Positions 1 through 12,135 of a stretch of DNA of 64,000 bases are shown piece by piece. The notes beneath the pieces were generated by a model. That model saw only the letters and a list, made by a program, of their open reading frames with translations. It did not search any database and was not told the DNA's origin. Origin of the DNA: Kondoa malvinella (lineage: Eukaryota > Basidiomycota > Agaricostilbomycetes > Agaricostilbales > Kondoaceae); contig BCIM01000001.1 of assembly GCA_039545315.1 (NCBI GenBank), positions 2,947,783 to 3,011,782 on the forward strand. Direction: 5' to 3'. Both the position numbers and the translations under genes were made by a program. The stretch's first letter is position 1, and every line of letters starts with the position of its first letter.

Positions 1-459
1 AAAAGAAGCAAATAGAAGGTAACGGAGGGCTGCCACCGAAAGACAGAACAAAGGGAATTCGCCACAAAATCAAGCAATGCTGCAATGCTATCACTGCTCT
101 TCGGTTGCAGCATATTGGAGTCTGGTAATATGGCGTGACCCATTCAATCCGTGACCCGATCCGAGTGCTACGATAGACAATTTTGATGCGAGCCTGGCAT
201 CGCAAGTAAGCAACGTAGCTTACAGTACATGCTCAGGAGCAGACTTGTACTTGCCCTCACTCTTTCCGACGAGTTCTTCGACATGCCGTACTACAAGTAG
301 TCATCCATGTCTTGCTCACGGCGCAGGTGATGATACCCTGATTGAGTCATTCGAGCGCGCGCCTTTACGATCCCTAGGCCTGTGAGTGTATGACTAGTGT
401 TTGACTTGTCGCACTAGTGGACAAGCACGATCCGCGCTGAAATTGCTTGTCTTCAGCAT
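1..459. other. intergenic/upstream region
   Basis: No convincing coding exon is seen on either strand. The right half should contain the promoter and 5' UTR of the Vms1 gene that starts at 460. Open frames on the minus strand that reach into this stretch are antisense shadows of the Vms1 first exon. Confidence 0.5.
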
Positions 460-2637
460 ATGGCCATGACCACCTCTTCCAGTGGGCTCGAATCACCACG
501 CAATCAACGACCGCTCTACGTGTTCGCCCTGCCCAGCGAAATCCTCGATGTCTTGACGTTACGAACGGTGCAACAATATTTGCCAGAAGCAGAGTCGAAC
601 GAAAATCAAGATGAACAAGCCGAAGAAGTGACTGCGACAGGCTTGGGCTGCCAGACTTGTGCGATTGGGGCTTTCGATTCCGTGACAGAGCAAAGGAAAC
701 ACTTTCGGTCGGATTGGCATCGATACAACCTGAAATTGAAATCTGCAAAGTCGTCGAGCAAGCCGCTGAAGGAGGATGAGTTCGATGCAATGGCAGACGG
801 TACGTGGTAGCAACACCTTATCGCCTAGCCAAGACTGAAGGGGCCATGTCAATATGCAGATCTGGAAGGATCAATCTCTGGCTCGGAATCGTCAAGCGAT
901 ACTTCTTCTTCCTCTTCAAGTCAGCTAGCAAATAACCTACAATCCACCAACCTAGCAGATCAAATGCCTACTCGTGGTCCGCGGAGTCCATTGCTATGGT
1001 TTACAGCACAGAACTTACCCGACACCCAACTCGGTCTGTATAGACACATTTTCCCCTTTGACGACAAGAAAGGCACTCTAGAACCAGCAGGTGGATGGGC
1101 AAAGGCTCTAGCAAGCATACAAGTTCAGCCTGATGCACCGAAACCAAACAAGAAAGAATTAGCAGCCATGACGCGACATGGCGAGCTACCGAAAGAGCTA
1201 CCTGATCCTACACCTAGTGAGAGTAGGACGTGGGCGATGTTTATGGTTGGCGGAGGTCATTTTGCGGCTATGATTGTTAGTTTGGTCCCGAAGATGTCGA
1301 AGCAGTCAGGCAAGATGGAGCGGGAAATGGTCGTGTTAGAGCACAAGACCTATCATCGGTATACAAGTAAGTCAGCAGCTAGATCATATGCGATAGTGAC
1401 TAATAGCAATGCTAGCTCGTCGAAAGCAAGGTGGAGCTCAATCCAAGAATGATGCCTCGAAAGGCAATGCCAAATCAGCAGGTGCCGAGATCCGTCGATA
1501 CAATGAAGTTGCACTACAAGAAGATGTCCGCGCTCTGATGCAAAGCTGGAAGAAACGATTGGATGCTTGTGAACTTGTTTGGATGCGCACGAGCAAAGCG
1601 AATTCCAAGATTTTCTACAACTATGATGATTCTCCTCTGTCACGACAAGATCCTCGGAATCGGACCTTCCCATTTCCGACTAGGAGACCGGTGCGTATGG
1701 GATCATGCTGCTCAGCTTTGGCTGATCCAACTGTCTCCTCTGTGCACAGACACTGGCAGAACTATATCGCTGTTTCGACGAACTGACAAAGATCAAGACT
1801 TCCTACCTCACGGACGATGCACTAGCTGCTCTAGATGCAGCTTACCAAGCTGAACAAGCCAAGAAGCTTCAACCGAAAATCCTTCCTTCCGCTTATACCC
1901 AAAAAGAAAAAGCACCAACTGCACCTGTTCTATCGAAAGAAGAAATTACTCTACGTAGAAGATGGGAACGAGTCGTCGATATGGCTCGAAAAGGTCGTCT
2001 GGACGCTTTGATTTCCTTTACCGAGAAGCATGACTCGACATGGACTGAAGACCTACCTGAATTTGTGGAAGAGTCATCTGTCACACCTACGCTATTGCAT
2101 CTTGCCAGTCTATCTGGGCAACCTCAAATTGTCCGTTGGCTGCTGTTGGATTGTCGAAGCGATCCGACAAAATTGAGTCCTGCTGGAAAGACCGCTTATG
2201 AAATTGCTGCTACTCGATCTACGAGGAATGTGTTTAGGCGGTGTATGAACGAGCATCCGGAATGGTACAAGTGGGAGAGCGAAGCGCGTGTCCCGAGCGG
2301 ATTGACAGAGGAGCAAGAGACAGCAGAAAGGGAGAAAGGCAAAGAGAGGAAGAATCGATTCAAAGATAAGATGAAAGAACGGGAGAAGGAGCGTGAAGCA
2401 GAGAGGGAGAGGGAAACTGCTGTGCGGATCAAGAGGGAAGAGGCAGAGCGGGATAGAAAGGCAGCCGAGTTGCATGCGAAACCTACGAACGGGCCGCAAA
2501 AATTGGGCGGTGCAGCTGCTGGATATCTCAAGGCGCAGGCCAAGCAACAGACAGCTGGCATGAGCGAGGACGCCAAGATGCGCTTGGAGAGGGAGCGACG
2601 AGCCAGAGCTGCTGAAGCTAGAATGCGAGGGCCGTGA
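460..2637 (+). CDS. VMS1: Vms1/ANKZF1-type peptidyl-tRNA hydrolase
   Basis: Predicted 669-residue protein in four exons, with introns at 800-859, 1367-1415 and 1691-1749 that all keep frame. A C2H2-type finger (CQTC ... HFRSDWH) lies near residues 65-90. The VLRF1 release-factor-like domain follows, with the conserved KQGGAQS loop; Gln291 matches the catalytic glutamine of the family. An ankyrin-like segment (TLLHLASLSGQ) precedes a long Lys/Glu/Arg-rich coiled coil and an Arg-rich C-terminus suited to binding Cdc48/p97 (VIM type). In the family this enzyme frees nascent chains from tRNA on stalled 60S ribosomes and protects mitochondria. Two in-frame ATGs lie close together at the start; the first is used here. 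Confidence 0.9.
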
Positions 2638-2848
2638 TATTGTGAAAAGATAACCGTCAACGCATTCCGTTGATTGGCTAACCTGTGGGCGTTTGCAGCT
2701 GCTGCTGCCCGACTACTTGCACTGGACTACTCCCAAAGCGGCTCAGCTCTTGGCAAAATGTGGCTGTACCCCGCATTCACCTGATCTGCATGACTTTTCT
2801 ATTACGGCCACCTACTATCTACGGACAGGCACATCAGACTCACGCAAG

Positions 2849-4513
2849 ATGCTCTTCAAATCCGTGGTAGCTGCATTGGCGTGCTCGCCATTTCTTGTCA
2901 AAGCTCAAAACGAGACAAGTCCGAGCGTTGGCGACTCTATGCCAGCTAATCTGACCAGATGGTCATGGACATCTGGTACTGATAAGATGCACGGTGCGTC
3001 TTCTTGCTTGTCCGCCGTGCGCTTGCTTATTTTTAAGTGTAGGTGTCGCTTTGGTGTGTTTGTCGTGCTTGTCAGTTTTTCTCTTGCTCACCAGAAGGCT
3101 TCTAGGGCAATTGGCTTGTACTTGAAAGATGGATGAACTGGCAGTGGTTAGTATCTTATCTTGGCCGTTTGCAAGCTGTACTGACCAGTCCACAGGTTCC
3201 GGGAAACATCAGGCTCAACCACTGCAGAAGACGAATGGTCTTACATGGAAGCGATAGGCGACGAAGCCAGGGCTGTCGAGATCCTCACCGGGCACTGGGA
3301 CAGATGGATCACGGACGAAGATGTCGCTCTTATGGCTCAATCTGGTTTCAATCACATTCGTATTCCTATCGGTTATTGGGCTTGGATTCCTCAACACGGT
3401 GATGTCCCATACGCGTTCCAAGCTGGTCAAGTCGAACAGATGACTCGTGTTATTGCTGCTGCTCAAGCAAACGGCATGTATGTTTTGATCGATTTGCACG
3501 GTTTGGTGAGTTTTTTTCCCTCCGCACGTCAAGACCTTGCCTGATCTCTTCGTCAAGCCCGGGTCTCAGAACGGCGAACAGCCCTCAGGTCATGTTGGTC
3601 TGAACGGCTTTTACGGCGACGAGAACCAGCGTTTGGGTGACCAGACTATCGACGCTGTCATTGCCTACATCGAAGCCAGCCCTTACCGCTCAGCCATCTC
3701 TGGCTTTGAAGTCTGCAACGAGCCAGTCTACTACACCGATGATCAATTCCAGACCCTCCTCGGTTTTTACGAGCGCACATACGAAAAAATCGCAGCAATG
3801 GCAGATCCAGTCCCGATGATGATTCATCCTGGCTCGCCTAACTCCAACCCGCTCGACTCGATGATCCCCTTCATCAACGGAAAGGACCCAAATCTATTGG
3901 TCTTTACGATACATCCTTACATTGGTCGTGGTGCTTCGCTGCAAGGTCTCGATGCAACTGAAGGCTCCCTCCTGGACAGCTTGTGCTCTACTACCAGCGG
4001 CTACCAAGATTATCCAATTCCAATCGCGATCACCGAGTGGTCGTTGATCAATCCGATTGTGAGTTTCTATAACAGATCGATTGTGACATTCTCAGACAAG
4101 CCCCGAACAGGTCAACAACACCGAGTGGGAGAGAGAATGGTACGCTGTACAGACTGCTGAGTATGCCAAATCAGGAGGGTAAGCGCTGACTTGGCAATTC
4201 GCTCTGTTTCTCGTTGATTTTCTCCCGCAGTGGTATCTTCTGGAGCTACCGCATCAACATCACTGAGGCATACGACGGCGAAGAGTTGATCACCTTTTAC
4301 CAATACTCTTTCCTCGATTTGCTCGAGCGCGGCTCAATTCCTCTACCAGCCAACAACGAAACAACAAGCATGGAATATCTGAGCTCGCTCAACAGCACCT
4401 GTACCGGTACCAGCACGGTCTCCTCCTGGCCCAGCCCTATCTCTGGCACCGCCCAAAGCACATCAACTGGTCGTGCTCAGCGCAAGAGGTTGTTGTTGCA
4501 TGAAGCTTTGTGA
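2849..4513 (+). CDS. secreted GH5 exo-beta-1,3-glucanase
   Basis: About 457 residues in seven exons: 2849-2993, 3043-3053, 3106-3146, 3196-3505, 3558-4058, 4096-4178 and 4231-4513. The second exon is only 11 nt, yet it restores the family motif GVALGNWLVLERWM. A signal peptide (MLFKSVVAALACSPFLVKAQ) begins the protein. The GH5 acid/base Glu224 lies in EVCNEP and the nucleophile Glu329 in AITEWS; DEWSYME, HWDRWI and NHIRIPIGYWA are also typical. Family members hydrolyse beta-1,3-glucan from the non-reducing end and remodel the cell wall. The Ser/Thr-rich tail ends in a basic patch and a leucine-rich stretch that could be a weak GPI signal. Confidence 0.9.
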
Positions 4514-4642
4514 GGGCGCGCATGCGGAAAGGACACTCGATATGACGTACAGATCACCAAAGCATACGCTTGTTATGAATAGTCTGTCGATACGCTACAC
4601 TCTGCCCCATACCTTAAGTTATTTCGATACGTCGAACCTTTG

Positions 4643-6693
4643 ATGCTGTCATGCATCTCGCGAATACCCAGGACGCTGCATCATACCTATAGAACTCGTT
4701 GTGTATCTCCGGCAAGGCGGTATACCTCGAAAGCGCTGAAGGATGGATACATCTCCGTGATTGGCCTAGAAATTCATTGCCAGCTCAAATCCGCTGTCAA
4801 GCTCTTCTCCAGTCTGTTGGCGTAGTCCGCATATTGGCCTTGATCCTTATACTGCTTGCTCAGACGCTTCTGCTCGCTATGATGATCCGCCAAACACGAA
4901 TGTTGCCATGTTTGATGCTGCAATCCCTGGAAGTCTCCCTGTCTGTCCCGCTGTCTGCCAACACCCCATGCAGAGCTTATGGAATAGCTAGAAACTCTCC
5001 ATCGAGCCTACGAAGCTAGGAGTCGCTGCTGCTTTGGCTCTGAACTGCGACATCAACCGCGTCTCGACTTTTGATCGCAAGCACTACTTTTACCATGATC
5101 TTCCTCCTGGCTATCAAATCACTCAGAAATATCGTATGCTACCTTCTTAGAAGCTGTAATGCCTAGCTGATGTTCTTGGAAGGCCCATTGGCGGTCAATG
5201 GCTTTGTTCAGCTCAGCGAATTGGATGAGAATGTGCATCGAGACTTTCGAGTTGGTATACAGCAGATCCAGCTGGAACAGGTCAGTTCCTGTCGTCGCAC
5301 ATGTCCGAGCGCAATTAAGCGCTTGTGATAGGATACTGCCAAGAGCACTGTCGACCCCATGACGGGCAAAGTCACTGTTGACTTGAACCGTGCTGGCGTG
5401 GCTCTCATTGAGATCGTCTCTGATGCGGATATGAAGTCAGTACTAGCCAAGACTTTGGCTCTAGATATCGGTCTTAACATACAGTGTTAGAACACCACAA
5501 GAAGCGACTGCGTACGTGAAAAAAGTGCAGAGTATCCTTCGTCGTGTTGGAGCATCTGATGGCGATATGGAAAAGGTACTCTTGACCGTACACTGGTCCT
5601 GCCTCCAACTAACCATCGCATCAGGGATCACTTCGTATCGATGTCAATGTTTCCGTGCAGCGCGACGATACGGAAGAGAAAGGCACACGCTGCGAAATCA
5701 AGAATCTCAACAGCATGCGCTTCATGATGCACGCTATCGGTAAGTCTCTATATGCTTTACGACTTTCGCTCATCCTGGAACCAGAGTACGAAATCCAGCG
5801 ACAGATTGCTCTACTTGAAGCGGGAGAAGTGGTATTGCAAGAGACAAGAGGTTTCGATGCCGTTGCTCGAACTACACACCGCTTGCGAGGGAAAGAAGAT
5901 GCGCCTGATTATCGCTACATGCCAGATCCTGATGTGCCTCCTCTGCGTGTCAAAGAGGTGCGTCTCATTCTCTAATATCAATCAAATGCTGATCGGTTCT
6001 TAGAACACAATCGAGGAGATTCGCCAAAACATGCCTGAGCTGCCTGATGCTATGCGAGACCGAATAGCGCAAGACTATGGCTTGTCGAATGAGATTGTAC
6101 AGCGCTTGTGCGTCATTGGGACCGACGCGAGCGACCCTGAAAGCTTTGGAGCATGCGTCAGATTGTTTGAAGAGACTACACGAGGAAGAGATGGGAAGAT
6201 GGTTGGCAATTGGTATGTCCGCCTCAATAGTCTTAGGGTGTGAGCTCATATTGGCTTGCAGGATCGTGCATGAGCTGCTCGGAGCGCTCAGCAAGCATGA
6301 GATCATGTTCATGGACAGCTCAGTCACTTCGTCTGATTTGGGTCTGCTGCTTGATGCCGTCACGACGGGAAAGATCACAAGTATGTCGATATACAATTAG
6401 TACATGCACACTGATGCCACTCGGCAGGTACATCCGCTAAATTCGTCTTGCAAGACTTTGTCGATCCTTCCAATCCAACTACTCTTCCCGACCTAATTGC
6501 CGCTCAAGCTACCTCCCCTTCAGATGACCTGGTCGACAAGCTTATTGCTTCGCATCCCAAACAAGTCCAACAAATACAGGCCGGGCAGGAGAAAGTGATA
6601 CAGTACCTCGTCGGACAAGGCATGAAGCAAAGTAAAGGAAAAGCCGATGCCCAGAAGCTCTTGCAAGAAATCCGTGCTCGCCTACTACCCTAA
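4643..6693 (+). CDS. PET112: mitochondrial Glu-tRNA(Gln) amidotransferase subunit B
   Basis: About 520 residues in eleven exons; introns at 4812-4863, 4941-4991, 5134-5182, 5281-5331, 5436-5484, 5576-5624, 5740-5784, 5958-6003, 6213-6261 and 6381-6427. The N-terminus is Arg/Ser-rich like a mitochondrial presequence. GatB motifs follow: [58 protein letters not shown] and [13 protein letters not shown]. The C-terminus is the helical tail domain ([19 protein letters not shown]). Within the GatCAB complex it helps convert misacylated Glu-tRNA(Gln) to Gln-tRNA(Gln). The stop codon overlaps by 4 bp the stop of the convergent gene to the right. Confidence 0.92.
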
Positions 6694-7571
6694 GGACTAG
6701 ATGAACGCTCTGCTATCGGTGCTGGAATTTGCGTTGAAAGACCAAAAGGCGCTCGAGCTGCAAACACTTGTTCTTCCGAAGATTGCGTATCGGAACCAGC
6801 AAACATTGCTGCTACTGCAAGCTCCTCTGAAGATTTCCTTTCCCTTTGATCGGCTTTGATTGCTTTGACCGAAGGGTGGCTTTGACTTTGGGATGAAGAG
6901 GATTGCGAGCCCTGATGCGGGATAGGCGGAGCGTGAATGTCTTGTGATAGAGGAGGGACAAGCTGGGAGAAAGGTCCACCTTTGGGTAGGATGGATTGAG
7001 AGCCTTGCGATGTGGAAAGACCTGATTCTTGCGAATCGAGCTTGGCTTTCTTTTGCGTTTGGCGACGATGCTCTGAAGAGTCTTCTGTCAAGGAGGTTGC
7101 AGGGTCTGATGGTGGATCGGCTGCTTTGCGCTTTAATTCGGGGATTGCTTGATCTTGAGGTTGAGCGGATTGCGATTCTGAGATTGGCGGGGGCAGGTTA
7201 TCGCTGCTTTTCGAATTAGAAGATGGATCTGAAGCGTCTGCTGGGATTCTGCAAGAGAATGAGCATAATTTGGGAAACTGAAGCAAGCGTGGTCACCTAG
7301 GCATGTATGACGCGCTTTCTTGCTCGCCCTGCGCGACAACGTTCCCCTGCTCCTGCACCTGCGTCACTTTGACTTCTAAAGGAGTCGCCTGCTCCACGGG
7401 ATATCCAGGCTGTCTTTCCTGTGTTGATTCGGTTTCCGTGCTCCCCTGCGACTCTGGCTGCGCTGCATCCACGTGCCCTCTCAAGTGATCTATATACCCG
7501 GAATCATCGTCTACAAATACTTGGGTGCAAGTGTCCCATCTGCATTCGCGTCGCATGATCGTCTTGGGCAT
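6690..7571 (-). CDS. C2H2-finger protein with disordered tail
   Basis: 277 residues from two exons (7571-7297 and 7248-6690; intron 7249-7296). A single N-terminal C-x4-C ... H-x3-H finger (RRECRWDTCTQVF ... HLRGH) is followed by low-complexity sequence rich in Ser, Gln, Glu and Pro, with a short basic stretch (RKAADPP, KKAKLD) that may be a nuclear signal. Near the end a more ordered segment (EELAVAAMFAGSD, VFAARAPFGLSTQIP) appears. I do not recognise the family; a nuclear or chromatin-associated role is only inference. The start codon lies 20 bp from that of the divergent deubiquitinase gene. Confidence 0.75.
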
Positions 7572-7591
7572 AGAAGCGCGACAACGACGAC

Positions 7592-8631
7592 ATGGCGACT
7601 CCTAGATGGCTTCCATTGGAATCAAAGTGTGTTATAAAACTGTACAGACCACAAATGCTGATATACCTGCAGCCCAGAGCTCTACACAAAGTGAATACCT
7701 CAATTCCGCATGTTCAAGCTAGTCACTCTGAAATTCTCTCTGTACTCGCAGATGGAGCAAAGAGATGGGCCTAGACACATCAAACTATGCCTTTACGGAC
7801 ATTTATGGCTTGGACGAGGATCTGCTCGCATTCGTGCCTCAGCCTGTTAAAGCTGTTCTCCTTCTGTTTCCTATCACGAAAGCCTACGAAGAGCGAAGAA
7901 CGAAGCAGAATGAAGAGCTCGCTGGCTCGCAGTTCGGCTCAGAGCTCATGTACTTCAAGTGAGTCAATGCTAATATCCTCTATCTACCAACTAACATGAA
8001 TGCAAAGACAAACCATCGGGAATGCTTGTGGAACTATTGGGCTACTACATGCCTTGGGTAACGCTGGCGTACCTCTTGGTGAGCCGTTCCAGTGCACACA
8101 TCACTCTCTTGCTAATTATTGGAGCAGTTCAAGGCGGTCATTTGCAAGTTGTACCTCTTGAATTCCAGTATCCAGCTGATGGATATGTTGGTAATACAGA
8201 CAAAAGCTCTTCGACCAATGTCAACCCCTCTCACCAGCTGAACGAGGCAAATTCTTGGAGACGTCAAAGGAGCTCGAAGCTACACATGCCGCAACAGCAT
8301 CTGCTGGACAGAGCCAAACACCAGATATCAACGATGATACCGATCGTATGTGCTCGCGTTCTCAGCTGTAAGCAAGCTAATAAAGATACAGTTCATTTCG
8401 CTGCATTTGTGGGATCGAACGGACACCTAGTTGAGCTCGATGGACGGAACAACAGTCCCATCGACAGAGGAGCCATCAAGAATGATTTGCTACATGTTCG
8501 CCATCTACTCTCTGATTGACGCCAAGCTGATAATCTAACAGAGCGTGGTCGACCAAGTCCGCGAACTGATCAGTATCTCTGGCGATTCAATCAACTTTAA
8601 CCTAATTGCTCTTTCGCCAGCGCAAGAGTAG
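7592..8631 (+). CDS. YUH1: ubiquitin carboxyl-terminal hydrolase, UCH family (UCHL3/Yuh1 type)
   Basis: Peptidase C12 enzyme that trims small adducts from the C-terminus of ubiquitin. Exons include 7592-7626, an 18-nt exon at 7673-7690, 7752-7958, 8008-8078, a small exon ending near 8148-8150, 8207-8345, 8392-8495 and 8542-8631. The start reads MATPRWLPLESNPEL as in U CHL3 proteins. The catalytic Cys is Cys94 in QTIGNACGTIGLLHAL; the His lies in HFAAFV and the Asp in GHLVELDGR. The crossover-loop region (LSPAERGKFLE ... HAATASAGQSQ) is present. The precise ends of the small exon around 8128-8150 are uncertain. Confidence 0.85.
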
Positions 8632-8667
8632 TATCAAAGACACATGCAATGTAATATAGCATTTTTT

Positions 8668-11600
8668 CTAGCTCTTCATCCTAGCTCCAGCAGTTTCCGC
8701 TATCGCTGACAATCTATCCCTTAGACCGTTTGGCGATAGTAATGTTGAAGAGACTTCAAAGTCATACTCACTTCGCACAAGATTGTATAATGATAAGTAA
8801 GTCTCGTAGACTTCCTCCTGCTTAATATATCAGCATGTGATACGGTAGTGAGAAGAGCACAAACTTGAATTGGAGGGATGAGAACAGCAACAGCTTTCTT
8901 ATCGCTCAACCAAGTGTTGAGCTTAGCTAGCATCTCGGCCATACCGCCCTCCATACCACCCTCACCACCTTCAGCGATAAAAGCAGTATGCAGAGCTTTT
9001 ACTTGGTCTGGTGTTGCCCAATTCTGTGCTGTGAGATCAAGCGTGCCGGATGTAGGCTTGCTAGCGAGGTAAGAAGTGGAGCGACTGAGGAAACTGCGAA
9101 GAGGTGCTGTTATTGATAGTGCAGAATTGGCGATGAGATCTTCGCAGACTGCTTTGAGCGCGACGTCCAAGTCCTATGCAGGAAGGAGAGCACAGGGTCA
9201 GCGAGAACCATGACTTGCTTTCAACTTCTACGCACGATCTTTGCATCCTTCATCGTCTCAGCAAAGTTTGGCATGCCCTTGTAAGCCATCTCGAACAGTG
9301 CAGTCGGGTTGAGGAAAGCAGACGTGTTCCTCAATAGCGATGTGAGAGCGTCTATGTAACGTCAGCTGGTGTATATGCCAGAGATAGGCAGCATACCGGT
9401 AACAGAAGAAAAGTCGGCAGCTCGCTCCACATGGACTAGATCGACAGAGCGAACCATTTCTTTCAGAATGAGCAGATGTCGGATAGCGAACAGCTGGCCG
9501 TCCAGACGAGTTGCATTCTGCCTGGCAGCCACCTTTTCTGAAGCGGACGAGAGCGACTGTCTGCATAACGTAACTGCTTCGCCGGCGAAGTCTTCGAAGA
9601 TCGCGTCCTGCAACTCAGTCAGCGCAAGCCGACAAGTAACGGCAAAACATACCTTGACGTAAGTATGTAGTTTGCTCAAGACCCAAAGCGTCTTCCTCAA
9701 AGTCATGTACCAAGTCTGCTGAACTTCCTCAGGCGGCAACCTGAACTGCAACGCGCCGCCTTTGCTGCTGCTCCCTTCGCCACTTTCTTCCATCCACAGA
9801 CTCATCCGTTTCGCCTGCTTGATCTTTTCCGGAAACTCGAGGTCTTCAGTACTAGGCACGTAATGCAAGACTTCAGCTTGGATGACTGCTTGCGCCCGGA
9901 AAACCAGACGGGTCTGGACGTCTTGAAGAACTGATTCGAGTAGGATGCCAAAGCGGAGAGGTGGCAGAGGGGAAACGGATGCAGGTATTTTGCCATTTTG
10001 AGCAGGCGGGGTCATGGCTGAAGGAGGGAAGGCAGCTTCTGATTCAGCTTCATCGTCGTGCTCTACATCTACAGCCATGAGTGCTTGTAGGACGGTACAG
10101 AGCTCGCAAAGGGAGTCAAGCTTCATTTCGTGCAAGATTCTCGGTCGCAAGAAGTCGAAAAGTCGATCACAAAGGCTTTCTAGATATCGACTAAGGCTAC
10201 GTCAGCTTGTGTCATGAGGTCAAGAGAAAAACTCACTAGATCTCTTCTTGACCAGCTCGGGAGAAGTAATCGCGAAACAGGTTCCACTCGCTTGTACAAA
10301 CGGAGCGCATGTAGTTCAGACCAACCCTCGTCTGCTCGTATCAGCATTGAATATCGTTCATATGATAAGAGCATACCAGAGAGACTAGATCAGTGCCGTA
10401 TGGATCCATCCTTCGGATTTCTTCCGCGACCGTGGCAGAGAGTATCGAATTTCGAACACTGAACCAAGTAGTATAGCACTCAGCCAGCAAGGCGCCATAT
10501 TCGTTTGGATCAGTTTGTGCTCTTCGTTCCAGCTCGAAAGTCAGCACTCGAATGGGTTCAGCTGCAGATGCGAATTTGTTGTAGAGTAACGCTTGGAAGG
10601 CCGTTTCGCTGAGATTCTGTAGGAGAGATGAGCACGATATTCAAGAGTCATTCTGTGCAGCATACTTTGTTGCCTGTCTTCTCTGAGACTTCATTGCCTA
10701 GTGAAGTAACGGTGTTGACGAAATACATCTTGATCAGCGTCATTGAGCGAGTGAGGCATTGCTGGAAGCGAATAAGGTAGATTTCGGCGTCTTTGAAGGA
10801 TCGCTGTGAATCGGTGCACCTGCTATCAGCACAAGGTTGATGGAGGAACCCGCACTCACATTCGCTTTCAAGTAGTCGAGGCAGACATCCAATCGATCCA
10901 GTAGATTGAGAAATTCGTTCGAAAGGACAATGGACTCCCCAGGCGAATTTAGCATGCGAACGGCATTCTCCAATTCGCGAAAGTAGCTCAAACGGGAGGC
11001 TATCGCCTCGCTAACTTCGATCAAGTGTTTCTACCGTTTCCATCAGCCGAGCACGATACGTTAAGAATAGGAAGCATACTTGATCCTCAAGCATGTTCTC
11101 GCAAGCGACCTGTAACGCCCTGGAATTGTCTTGGACAAACTTGTAATTCGCTTCCATCTCATGCACTAGCCCGCGCGACTCTTCTAAATTATCCACAATT
11201 TCATCACATGCATCAATATACGCTTCGACTTGGTTCAAATAGCTCCTGTAACTCTCTTCCTGTTCTCGTTCGATAGACTCTTCTACACGCCCGAACCAGT
11301 CATAGAACTGCTGTGTCGTTTCTATTGGCGCTGTAATTTGTAGAGGGTCTGCAGGTGGGTTTTGTGTGAGATCTACAGAGTGCTTGAGGCGGTGAGCTGC
11401 TGCTCGAGGTGAGGCAGGTCGAGACGCATCAAGTCGCTTTCGACCGAATGCTTCGATAGGCGTTGCTGAGCGTGTAATGGGCGCAGAGCTATCTTGCTTG
11501 GCTAGTAACTGTGCGATTCCGTTCTAGCGTAAGCCCTTTGACAGGGCAGAGTCCAACATGGACGCACCTTTGCTGGAATTGGTCTGACAGACGCAGCAGC

Positions 11601-11699
11601 TTCAATTTGCGAGATGCTCGTCTTTTGAGCTGGCGTCAAGGTGAGACTGTCCCACTCTTCCAGCCTGAGGCGAGAAGTGCTGGCCAGTGTGCTTGCCAT
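8668..11699 (-). CDS. COG3: conserved oligomeric Golgi complex subunit 3
   Basis: 848 residues from eleven exons, all frame-consistent: 11699-11568, 11523-11080, 11030-10860, 10803-10666, 10616-10377, 10331-10237, 10190-9653, 9607-9397, 9351-9236, 9173-8865 and 8820-8668. The Sec34/COG3 N-terminal domain is clear (EESYRSYLNQVEAYIDACDEI, ALQVACENMLEDQ). The middle has AEIYLIRFQQCLTRSMTLIK and ILHEMKLDSLCELCTVL. COG3 belongs to lobe A of the tether that captures retrograde intra-Golgi vesicles. An acidic Glu/Asp insert and a Gly/Met-rich loop (GGEGGMEGGMAEML) near the C-terminus look species-specific. It converges with the deubiquitinase gene, with 36 bp between stops. Confidence 0.9.
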
Positions 11700-12135
11700 A
11701 GTGTAGCCTTACACTTGAGTCGTCGAACTTGATCAACAGCGTCACATCTATAAGGCAGCTGCTATAGAGAGTAGCTCATAGTATTGCGCGTCCTTATGGC
11801 TTGCGCTAGCTCTCGCTGCTCGTGACTTTACTACAGCTCCACCCGATCACTCATCCACATACTTCCTGCTGTGGACGAAGCAGCCAATATGGACTACGGA
11901 AGGCTCATCGGTAGCTTAGATCACGCCACGGGAAGGTTGTCGCGTCTTTCATCTGCTCTACGCAGTCAATTTCAACGCAGCATTGACTGGCAAAGGCAGA
12001 CTTACAAATGCTGATACAAGCAAGACGCTTCCGGCCAACGAATGAAGTATGCACAGGCATAGTGAACTGTACATTGGGACAATCTACCAACTAATAAGCT
12101 GACCGACACGCGAAAACGAGCGATAAGACACACCT
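11700..12135. other. upstream region of COG3; possible tiny ORF
   Basis: This stretch lies between the start of COG3 (minus) and the stop of the WD40 gene (minus), so it should hold the COG3 promoter. A plus-strand ATG at 11889 opens a 41-codon frame beginning MDYGRLIGSLDHATGRLSRL, heptad-like and perhaps spliceable, but no family is recognised. I do not call it a gene. Confidence 0.4.

Noticed and set aside
374..852. Two minus-strand frames over 374-852
   Set aside because: They lie antisense to the Vms1 first exon, which has a clear zinc finger and a consistent splice site; no independent motif is present.
2110..2660. Leucine/Ser-rich minus-strand frames resembling membrane proteins
   Set aside because: They are the antisense reading of the Lys/Glu-rich coiled coil of Vms1, which always gives Leu/Ser/Phe-rich shadows.
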